9,520 nucleotides of DNA from Nanobdellota archaeon (GTDB taxonomy: Archaea > Nanobdellota > Nanobdellia > Woesearchaeales > JAGLGH01), in NCBI GenBank assembly GCA_023144115.1, contig JAGLGH010000250.1, positions 1-9,520 of the forward strand. The letters are read 5' to 3'. The notes beneath the pieces are model-generated. The model searched no databases, was not told where the DNA came from, and saw only the letters and a list, made by a program, of their open reading frames with translations. The position numbers and the translations under genes are program-made. Shown here one piece after another: positions 1-5,909 of the stretch (positions within the stretch are counted from its first letter, which is position 1; each line of letters opens with the position of its first letter).

Positions 1-2
1 AA

Positions 3-185
3 AACGCATCTAAAAAATTTCAAAAAACTAATATAAACCTTATTGCGCTTACAAATATTGATACTTTGATTGATGTGGGAGTTGAAAAAGGATACATATC
101 AGTGCCTGAATTCTCAGAGATTATGAAATATAGAAACAATGAAGAAGAATGGCATAAGAGAAGAGGATTCTGCTACAAAAGTTGA
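3..185 (+). CDS. C-terminal fragment, possibly orotate phosphoribosyltransferase
   Basis: An open frame runs in from the left edge (codons from base 3) and stops at TGA 183-185, giving about 60 residues of the C-terminus of a longer protein. The visible part reads ALTNIDTLIDVGVEKGYIS, then a short acidic helix and a final EEEWHKRRGF. A segment of the type 'L..idtLi..ave.Gyis' followed by a closing W..kRGf resembles the tail of some orotate phosphoribosyltransferases (PyrE), which make OMP from orotate and PRPP in pyrimidine synthesis. The phosphoribosyltransferase core and PRPP loop lie outside the window, so this name is a family-resemblance guess only. The gene converges on the AMP phosphorylase gene, whose stop begins five bases further on. 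That the frame is coding is fairly clear; the product is uncertain. Confidence 0.5.
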   Translation, partial: NASKKFQKTNINLIALTNIDTLIDVGVEKGYISVPEFSEIMKYRNNEEEWHKRRGFCYKS

Positions 186-190
186 TGATG

Positions 191-1687
191 TTATTTAATT
201 ATGTATGGGTCTTGTGTTTTTAATCCTGCTATAGCATTCCTGAGCTTTTCTTTGCTTTCTGCATATAGGGTAAAGAGTATTTCTCCTTTTTTTACTTTAT
301 GCTTTTTGTGTTTGAATAAGTAGATCCCTGCTTCCTTATCCTTTGGCGCGCCTGCAACCCTTGCGATTCGTGAGATTATCCTATTGTCTATCTGCGCTAC
401 TCTGCCAGCTTTTGAAGCTTTGTGCTTATAAGTATATCTGCCTAATTTTATATCTTCAGGCTTAATATTATTTTTTCCGCCTTGTTTTTTTATTATCTCC
501 TTCATCTTTTTATAAGCTGCTCCTGATTCCAATATTCCAAGCGCAGATTTGTAACCAAATCCTGGTTTTGATTTTCCTGCAAGCTCCAGCATATATCCTG
601 CCATAAGAACTGATTTTTGCTTTAGATCCTGAGGCTGATTTTGATCCCCTTTTAAAATCCAAAGCACATCTCTTGCTTCAAGGGCAGGACCTATTCCATT
701 GCCTATAGGCTGGCTGCCATCGGTAATTATGACCTTGATATGCTTCTTAAGAGCCTGACCAATCTGTTCAAATCTTTCTTTAAGATTAAGTGCTTCTTCC
801 CTTGATTCAATCTTTGCCCCCTTGCCAATAGGAATGTCTATAAGTATATGTGTGCTAGATACAGAATGCTTTTTTGCCATGATGCTTGCAAGCAACTGGC
901 TTTCGGCATCTATTGCCAAAGGTCTTTCCACTTTAATTATCTTGTCATCTGAAGGCGCAAGATTAAGAGCTCCACCCCATACCATACATCCATTTATCTC
1001 TTCGATAAGGGATTTCATCTTTTTTATAGGAATTGATACATTTGTCAGCACTTCCATGGTGTCTGCTGTTCCTGCAGGGCTTGTGATAGACCTTGAGCTT
1101 GTTTTTGGAATCTTTAGTCCTGCAGCAGCGATTATAGGCACCAGAATCATTGTAGTCCTGTTCCCTGCTACCCCTCCTATACAATGCTTGTCCATCACTG
1201 GATAATCATTGATTTTGAGCATATCTCCGCATTCAGCCATAGCTTTTGTAAGCAGCACAGTCTCTTTTAGAGTTACCACATTTGTGTAGCATGCTGAAAC
1301 AAAATAAGTTAATTCAACATCATTAAGCTTATTGTGGACTATATCCCAAACAATCTGGTCAATCTCATTCTTATTCAATGTCTTTCCATCAAGCTTTTTT
1401 TTAATGAACTGCACAGATAGCGGCTTGCGCGCAAGTCTCATATGCACGGTCTCTTTAGATTTAGCTTTCAGTGAGTGCATTACCTCTTCAAAAAGACCAA
1501 TTATTCCTGGTGGAACTGCTTTCTCGCTTTCTCCAATATCAATGAGCGCAGTTTCAGAATATCTTCCTTTAGTCAGCTTAACCCTGTCCATAGCATGAAG
1601 GTCATATTTGGCAGCATCACTCTTGTTTATCAAGACTATAAGTGTGCCTCCTGTTGCAATATCCATATCTTTGATTTTAAATTTCAT
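191..1687 (-). CDS. deoA: AMP phosphorylase (archaeal DeoA type)
   Basis: A 498-residue cytosolic enzyme of the nucleoside phosphorylase family that, in archaea, releases bases from NMPs with phosphate to give ribose 1,5-bisphosphate. In the archaeal AMP pathway this goes to ribose-1,5-bisphosphate isomerase and form III RuBisCO; neither partner is in this window. About 85 N-terminal residues form the extra domain that separates archaeal AMP phosphorylases from shorter bacterial thymidine phosphorylases. Then come the phosphate-binding DKHCIGGVAGNRTT (166-179), the family signature TSSRS...AGTADTMEVL (196-214), CMVWGGALNLAPSDD (234-248), RPLAIDAESQLLASIMAKK (255-273) and DGSQPIGNGIGPALEARDVL (323-342). 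Length and motif order match the family, with no truncation. The ATG overlaps the TGA of the AI-2E gene (ATGA), so the start is firm and translation is probably coupled. It most likely depends on the promoter upstream of that gene. The alternative is a thymidine/pyrimidine phosphorylase, which the N-terminal domain argues against. Confidence 0.93.
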   Translation of the reverse strand: MKFKIKDMDIATGGTLIVLINKSDAAKYDLHAMDRVKLTKGRYSETALIDIGESEKAVPPGIIGLFEEVMHSLKAKSKETVHMRLARKPLSVQFIKKKLDGKTLNKNEIDQIVWDIVHNKLNDVELTYFVSACYTNVVTLKETVLLTKAMAECGDMLKINDYPVMDKHCIGGVAGNRTTMILVPIIAAAGLKIPKTSSRSITSPAGTADTMEVLTNVSIPIKKMKSLIEEINGCMVWGGALNLAPSDDKIIKVERPLAIDAESQLLASIMAKKHSVSSTHILIDIPIGKGAKIESREEALNLKERFEQIGQALKKHIKVIITDGSQPIGNGIGPALEARDVLWILKGDQNQPQDLKQKSVLMAGYMLELAGKSKPGFGYKSALGILESGAAYKKMKEIIKKQGGKNNIKPEDIKLGRYTYKHKASKAGRVAQIDNRIISRIARVAGAPKDKEAGIYLFKHKKHKVKKGEILFTLYAESKEKLRNAIAGLKTQDPYIIK

Positions 1688-2745
1688 TTTCTTCCTTTTT
1701 TTGTGTTATTCTTCTTTTTAGTTGAGATCGTTTCTGTCTTAGATTCATTCTTTTCATGGGGTATATTCTTATACATGCAAAGCAGAGTGACCATCATACA
1801 GAGGATTATAGGGCCAATCAATAATCCTACAAACCCAAATATCTGTACCCCACCAACAATGCCTAATAGCACAAGGACAGGATGAATATTTGCCCTGGTG
1901 CTGACAATCTTTGGTCTTACAAAATTATCTATTGTAGAAACAATGAGCGAGCCATAGAGAAAAAGCCCAATGCCTTTCCATATTTCAATATTGTTATCTC
2001 CTATGAAACCGTTTAGGATAAGGAGTAATGATGCTGGCACCCATATAATAGCAGTCCCTGCCATAGGAATCAGGCCAGCAATACCCATAAGTATCCCCCA
2101 GAAAAGCGCAGATGGTATTCCAACTATAAAAAATCCAATGCCTCCAAGCACACCCTGCATAATTGCAATAAAAAAATATCCATAAATCATGGCAGATAAT
2201 ACCCTTTTCATCCGCCTGAGCAGCAACTTGGAACTGGAATGATTAATCGGCAAGAGGTCTCTGATCCATTTTACAAGTCTTGGACCATCCTTGAGCAGAT
2301 AAAATACTGTAAAAAGCATGATAAAGAATTCAAGCACTCTTTTAGGTATAGCAAAAATAAAATTTGTCGCCTGATCGATAAAAGATGATGATACACCCTT
2401 CAATGCATCATCAAGATAATATTTTGTTTTAGGATCTGCCATAACCTCCTGCAGTGGGCTTATGATAGAACATAGAACATTTCCATCTTCCTGGCACTGG
2501 CTGCCTAATATTCCGCCTGTAACAATAATCTTTCTTGACATGGTATAGACTACCTGTGTCTGCATAATCAATGAATTCAATAGAAATATTAGTGGCACTG
2601 CTATTATAATGAGGATGAGAACTGAAACTATCAGGGCAGACCATGTCTGAGATTTGATAAAGTGCTGAATTTTTTTATAAAGTGGGTATGAAACATAAGC
2701 TACTATGGCTGAGAGAACTATAGGGATAAGAACTGGCTTTAGCAC
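1684..2745 (-). CDS. AI-2E family transporter (PF01594-type membrane protein)
   Basis: A polytopic membrane protein of the AI-2E/UPF0118 family. Members have been linked to autoinducer-2 export or Na+/H+ antiport, but the substrate here is unknown. It shows paired N-terminal hydrophobic helices, a hydrophilic loop near residues 85-115, a helix followed by FYLLKDGPRLVKWIRDLLP (about 148-166), and the family's conserved C-terminal block: GIPSALFWGILMGIAGLIPMAGT, then DNFVRPKI, then HPVLVLLGIVGGVQIFGFVG. The tail is basic (KKKNNTKKGRK). The coordinates start at a GTG (2745), but the frame stays open and strongly hydrophobic for 25 more codons upstream and supplies the missing first membrane helix. 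A strong SD (2821-2827) points to initiation near 2814, where only ATC, or CTG at 2808, is in frame. The true protein is therefore probably about 376 residues. It is first in a two-gene operon with AMP phosphorylase. Confidence 0.88.
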   Translation of the reverse strand: MLKPVLIPIVLSAIVAYVSYPLYKKIQHFIKSQTWSALIVSVLILIIIAVPLIFLLNSLIMQTQVVYTMSRKIIVTGGILGSQCQEDGNVLCSIISPLQEVMADPKTKYYLDDALKGVSSSFIDQATNFIFAIPKRVLEFFIMLFTVFYLLKDGPRLVKWIRDLLPINHSSSKLLLRRMKRVLSAMIYGYFFIAIMQGVLGGIGFFIVGIPSALFWGILMGIAGLIPMAGTAIIWVPASLLLILNGFIGDNNIEIWKGIGLFLYGSLIVSTIDNFVRPKIVSTRANIHPVLVLLGIVGGVQIFGFVGLLIGPIILCMMVTLLCMYKNIPHEKNESKTETISTKKKNNTKKGRK

Positions 2746-2820
2746 AAGATAGGCAAGGTAAAATATGCCTAGGAAAAATATGGTTGGAATGTATCTTGAA
2801 TAAGCCAGATTGATTGCAAA

Positions 2821-2861
2821 TCACCTCTTTTAGAGATTATGATTAAGGGAGTATTTAAATA
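2821..2861 (-). promoter_or_regulatory. Promoter and Shine-Dalgarno of the AI-2E/AMP phosphorylase operon
   Basis: On the minus strand a purine-rich BRE-like stretch (2862-2870) precedes the TATA-like box TATTTAAATA (2852-2861). About 25 bases downstream of the box centre lies the expected transcription start near 2832, followed at once by GAGGTGA (2821-2827), an excellent complement to the 3' end of 16S rRNA. The box sits between the ATPase stop (2871) and the AI-2E frame, so the operon is probably transcribed separately from the ATPase. The assignment rests on motif and spacing only. Confidence 0.55.
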
Positions 2862-2870
2862 TTTCTTTTC

Positions 2871-5492
2871 TTACAGGTTTTTTACTAAATTTCCTTTTAT
2901 TGATTTCAACAAATCAAAAACAATTACTACTGACAAAGATATTAAAAAAGCTATCAGGAAATTGAATAAACTGATTGGAGCAGTTTCAAATATCTTATTT
3001 AAAGGTGTATAGACTATAGCCAATGTTGCTATGATGGAAATAATAGAAGCATAAATTAAATATTTGTTCACAAAGGGTGAACGATTTAATACTCCTTTTC
3101 TAAAAGACCTGAAGTTGAAAGCATTTGCTATTTCAAAAAATATCAAAGTTACCAATGCTGTAGTTCTTGCTATCATAATATCCTGTTTAAGAACATTCAG
3201 GGTAAAATAAAATACACCTAAAGTTAAAATGCCCATTATAGTTCCAGCAATTACAAGTAAAATTGTCAGATTCCTATTTAAAATACTGGATTCTCTTCTT
3301 GGTTTTGTTCTCATTATATCAGGAGAGGAAGGATTAAAACCTAAGGATATTGCAGGTAAATTATCTGTAACAAGATTCATAAATAAAATCTGCAATGCAA
3401 GTAATGGTAAAGGCAAGCCAATCAATATTCCAAAGAATATAATAAATAATTCAGCATAATTACAAGAAAGCTGATATGTAATAAATTTCTGGATATTATT
3501 AAAAATAGTTCTTCCTTCTCTAACAGCAGAAACAATGGTCGCAAAATTATCATCTTTTAGAGTTAAATCAGCTACTTCTCTTGTAACATCTGTTCCATTT
3601 TTACCCATTGCCACACCAATGTGGGCTTCTTTTAATGCAGGAGCATCATTTACACCATCGCCAGTCATTGTAACAATCTCACCATTTTGTTTTAGTGCTT
3701 TTACAATTCTTAACTTGTGTTCTGGTCTAACTCTCGCAAATATTGTAACTTTATTTACATTCTTTGAAAGTTCATCCTCTGTTAATTTATCTATTTCTTC
3801 TCCAGTAAGAATGCCTTTTTTCTTAAGCCCTATCTCTCTTGCTATTTCAATAGCAGTTTCTTTGTTGTCTCCTGTAATCATTTTGATGCTTATTCCTGCA
3901 TCACTGCATGTTTTTATGGCTTCTTTAACTTCTTCTCTTGGAGGATCTTCTATAGCTACTAAACCTAAAAAGACTAAGTCATTTTCAGAATAATTTCTCT
4001 TTAAAGAAGGTGTTTCTTTATAGGCAAGGGCAAGAACCCTGAATTTTCTCAATGTGAATTTTTTATTAAAATCTAAGACTTTTTCTTTCTCTTTTTTATT
4101 CAATTTAATAATTTTATCTCCTTTCTGCATAAACCTGCATTTATCAACCAAAATTTCTGGAGCTCCTTTTGAATAAATATAATTTTTCTGATTCTCTTTG
4201 CATAAAACAGACATTATTTTTCTTTCAGAACTGAATGGTATCTCTTCTTCTCTTATAAATTGCATATCTTCTCTGAAAATTCCAGCTTTTGCAGACATTA
4301 TTAGTAAAGATGCTTCTGTTGGTGTGCCTCTAATGTTATATTCTTTGTCTGTACCTTTTCTTTCAATTTTCGCATCATTGCATAAGATAGCGGTTTTTAG
4401 AAGCAATTTCAAAGTGGTATTTTTTTGCATATCTATTTTTTTATTATTATATAAGCAATCACCTTCTGCTTCATATCCTGCACCTGTAATATCAAATAGT
4501 TTATCATCAGCAAATATCTCTTTTATAGTCATTTCTCCCATGGTAATTGTTCCTGTTTTGTCAGTGCAGATGACTGTGGTTTCACCCAGAGTTTCAATTA
4601 TTGACATTCTGTTTACTATTGCATCTTTCTTTGCCATCCTATAAGCGCCAGAAGCAAGAGTTGAAATAAGAACAAGAGGAAATCCTTCAGGAAATGCAGA
4701 GACAGACAGGGCAATAACCACAATGAGGACATCTATGAAAAGATCATAAGAAAAAGGCACACTTCTTATTAGCATGATGCCACCAGTTAAGATAGAAACT
4801 GTTACTGCAATAAATACTAAATGTTTTGCTATATTATTCACCTTTTTCTGCAAAGGCAGTTCTTTTTCTGCTTTAGAAACCATTCCAGCTATTTTGCCAA
4901 ATTCTGTATTCATACCTGTATGCAAGACTTTAGCTATACATTTGCCATTAACAACATGTGTTCCCATGAAGATCAGGTTTTCTTTTTTGTAATCTTTCTC
5001 GTTTCTTGCTACAAGCTTTTTGATTTCCTGAGACTCGCCTGTTAAGACAGATTCATTAACCCGTAATTCTTTTTCTTCTAAAATAAGACAATCTGCTGAA
5101 ATTTTTTCGCCTGTTCTTAAAATTACAATATCTCCTGGCACAATCTCATGTGAAGGGATTTCAGTTTCTTTGCCATCTCTTATAACAATAGAAATAGACA
5201 GAATCATTTGTTTCAAAGCTTTAATTGCTTTTTCTGCCTTGTATTCCTGAAAAAATCCAGCCAAGGTAACAACAATTATGACTCCAAAAATAGCATACCC
5301 TGTTATAGATTTACCAACAAAGAAGCATAATATTGCGGCAACAAGTAATAGATATATAATAAAATTTTTCTTTAGCTGCCTTAAAAGAATCTGAAATGGA
5401 GAAGTATGAATCAGTTCCTTTATCTCATTTGGTCCATATTCTTTCAGTTTTTTGTCAGCTTCCTTTTGGCTTAAACCTTTTAAATTCTTCAT
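2871..5492 (-). CDS. P2A-type (SERCA/PMR1-like) cation-transporting ATPase
   Basis: An 873-residue P-type ATPase, probably pumping Ca2+ out of the cytoplasm. The order of parts is complete: N-terminal cation ATPase domain, M1-M2 (about 43-82), actuator domain with TGES (151-154), M3-M4 with FPEGFP (267-272), phosphorylation site DKTGT with Asp311, nucleotide-binding domain with SKGAPE (441-446), hinge TGDN (540-543) and GDGVNDAP (611-618), then M5-M10. The Ca2+ ligands of SERCA are all matched by local alignment: Glu269 in M4 (E309), Asn678 and Glu681 in M5 (N768, E771), Asn706, Thr709 and Asp710 in M6 (N796, T799, D800), and Glu787 in M8 (E908). Keeping both sites favours a SERCA/PMR1-like rather than a PMCA-like pump, and argues against Na+/K+ or Mg2+ types. 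No calmodulin-type tail is seen. The ATG at 5492 has only a weak GAG-type SD (AATGAGATA). It is likely monocistronic, since the next gene has its own promoter. Confidence 0.93.
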   Translation of the reverse strand: MKNLKGLSQKEADKKLKEYGPNEIKELIHTSPFQILLRQLKKNFIIYLLLVAAILCFFVGKSITGYAIFGVIIVVTLAGFFQEYKAEKAIKALKQMILSISIVIRDGKETEIPSHEIVPGDIVILRTGEKISADCLILEEKELRVNESVLTGESQEIKKLVARNEKDYKKENLIFMGTHVVNGKCIAKVLHTGMNTEFGKIAGMVSKAEKELPLQKKVNNIAKHLVFIAVTVSILTGGIMLIRSVPFSYDLFIDVLIVVIALSVSAFPEGFPLVLISTLASGAYRMAKKDAIVNRMSIIETLGETTVICTDKTGTITMGEMTIKEIFADDKLFDITGAGYEAEGDCLYNNKKIDMQKNTTLKLLLKTAILCNDAKIERKGTDKEYNIRGTPTEASLLIMSAKAGIFREDMQFIREEEIPFSSERKIMSVLCKENQKNYIYSKGAPEILVDKCRFMQKGDKIIKLNKKEKEKVLDFNKKFTLRKFRVLALAYKETPSLKRNYSENDLVFLGLVAIEDPPREEVKEAIKTCSDAGISIKMITGDNKETAIEIAREIGLKKKGILTGEEIDKLTEDELSKNVNKVTIFARVRPEHKLRIVKALKQNGEIVTMTGDGVNDAPALKEAHIGVAMGKNGTDVTREVADLTLKDDNFATIVSAVREGRTIFNNIQKFITYQLSCNYAELFIIFFGILIGLPLPLLALQILFMNLVTDNLPAISLGFNPSSPDIMRTKPRRESSILNRNLTILLVIAGTIMGILTLGVFYFTLNVLKQDIMIARTTALVTLIFFEIANAFNFRSFRKGVLNRSPFVNKYLIYASIISIIATLAIVYTPLNKIFETAPISLFNFLIAFLISLSVVIVFDLLKSIKGNLVKNL

Positions 5493-5563
5493 TATCTCAT
5501 TAATCTTAATACTTGTTTATTAATTTTTGTATTGCAAAATAGAAATTTGTTGGACATAAATCT

Positions 5564-5576
5564 TTAATATATATAC
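5564..5576 (-). promoter_or_regulatory. Candidate TATA box for the P-type ATPase
   Basis: The minus strand reads GTATATATATTAA here, about 75 bases before the ATPase ATG. A start near 5545 would leave a leader of roughly 50 bases. The surrounding DNA is very AT-rich and other boxes are possible, for example near 5520, so this is weak. Confidence 0.3.
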
Positions 5577-5622
5577 ATTAGATCTTTAAATATTTTTAAT
5601 AAGATAGACGCCGAGGCTGGGA

Positions 5623-5653
5623 CTTTCATAGGAAATCTGCGAAGATATTCCTT
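5623..5653 (-). other. tRNA intron 2, T-loop position 59/60
   Basis: This 31-nt intron interrupts the T-loop. The T-stem is the outer helix. U54 U55 C56 A57 pair with UGAA (5628-5625) as the 4-bp central helix. The 5' bulge is A58 A59|A5653 and the 3' bulge is A5624 G5623|U60. The intron folds on itself as AGGAA-(U)-AUCU, loop UCGC, AGAU-UUCCU (5652-5630). The only irregularity is one unpaired A (5629) opposite the 5' bulge. Excision restores a standard TTCAAAT loop. Introns at 59/60 are known in some archaea, chiefly Thermoproteales. Confidence 0.85.
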
Positions 5654-5683
5654 TTTGAACCCAGATGTCCAAGGACAGTGGTT

Positions 5684-5700
5684 AGCCCGATTATTTATCT
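5684..5700 (-). other. tRNA intron 1, canonical position 37/38
   Basis: This 17-nt intron lies between A37 (5701) and A38 (5683). The splice sites form a bulge-helix-bulge. The central helix is C32-G5686, U33-G5687 (wobble), C34-G5688 and G35-C5689. The 5' bulge is A36 A37|A5700 and the 3' bulge is C5685 U5684|A38, so both cuts fall between the second and third bulge bases. The outer helix is the anticodon stem (U31-A39). The inner helix is nearly absent, so this is a relaxed, very short intron. Confidence 0.88.
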
Positions 5701-5764
5701 TTCGAGACCACCGCAATACCGGATTATGCGACCTCGGCTTATGAGTCTCTAATTCATATTAAGG

Positions 5765-5775
5765 TTATAAATATT
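5765..5775 (-). promoter_or_regulatory. Candidate TATA box of tRNA-Ser
   Basis: The minus strand reads AATATTTATAA, centred about 31 bases upstream of the mature 5' end of the tRNA. This is the spacing expected if transcription starts a few bases before G1. The region 5739-5909 otherwise holds only the divergent promoter elements and a small AGCC-AAA-GGCT inverted repeat (5799-5809) of unknown meaning. Confidence 0.5.
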
Positions 5776-5834
5776 GTGATTTCAAAAACTTTTGTATAAG
5801 CCAAAGGCTCTTGCAAAGTTCCATTAAATAGTAA

Positions 5835-5867
5835 TATATTTAAAGCATGAGTATAATCTATAAATTA
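5835..5867 (+). promoter_or_regulatory. Candidate TATA boxes for the flavoprotein gene
   Basis: Two TATA-like sequences precede the gene: TATATTTAAA (5835-5844) and CTATAAATT (5858-5866). They would give leaders of about 43 or 22 bases, each containing the SD GAGGAT (5899-5904), which sits five bases before the ATG. The sequence alone does not show which one is used. Confidence 0.4.
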
Positions 5868-5909
5868 TTTAATTAGCTATAAATTAGTTAATATTTTAGA
5901 GGATATTTT

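Larger units (their letters stand above)
5609..5738 (-). tRNA. tRNA-Ser(CGA) with two introns
   Basis: Folding the minus strand by eye gives a class II tRNA. The acceptor stem GCCGAGG (5738-5732) pairs with CCTCGGC (5616-5610), followed by discriminator G73 (5609); CCA is not encoded. The D-arm has three pairs (GCA/TGC) and G18-G19. The anticodon stem GTGGT (5711-5707) pairs with ACCAC (5682-5678), and the loop carries anticodon CGA (5704-5702). The long variable arm is TGTCC/GGACA (5677-5666). The T-stem CTGGG (5664-5660) pairs with CCCAG (5621-5617). CGA reads UCG (Ser), and both the long variable arm and G73 fit archaeal tRNA-Ser. Two insertions break the fold: 17 nt after position 37 and 31 nt in the T-loop. 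Removing both leaves 82 nt with normal 7-nt anticodon and T-loops (the T-loop becomes TTCAAAT). It stands alone between the ATPase and flavoprotein genes. Confidence 0.92.

Noticed and set aside
822..1205. Plus-strand frame of 127 codons inside the AMP phosphorylase gene.
   Set aside because: It is antisense to well-conserved motifs of deoA and has no recognisable domain; a shadow frame.
3535..3993. Plus-strand frame of 152 codons inside the ATPase gene, and similar ones at 4198 and 4774.
   Set aside because: They are antisense to conserved P-type ATPase motifs with serine- and phenylalanine-rich translations typical of shadow frames.
5609..5640. tRNA 3' end as an integration site for a mobile element.
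   Set aside because: No second copy of the tRNA 3' sequence and no integrase or mobile gene is seen in the window.
5609..5738. GC-richer structured island that could be a riboswitch or novel small RNA.
   Set aside because: All tRNA parts, a matching anticodon and discriminator, and two bulge-helix-bulge introns explain it fully on the minus strand.
5799..5809. Inverted repeat AGCC-AAA-GGCT as a terminator or operator.
   Set aside because: Only four pairs, no T-run, and no gene end nearby; it is likely chance.
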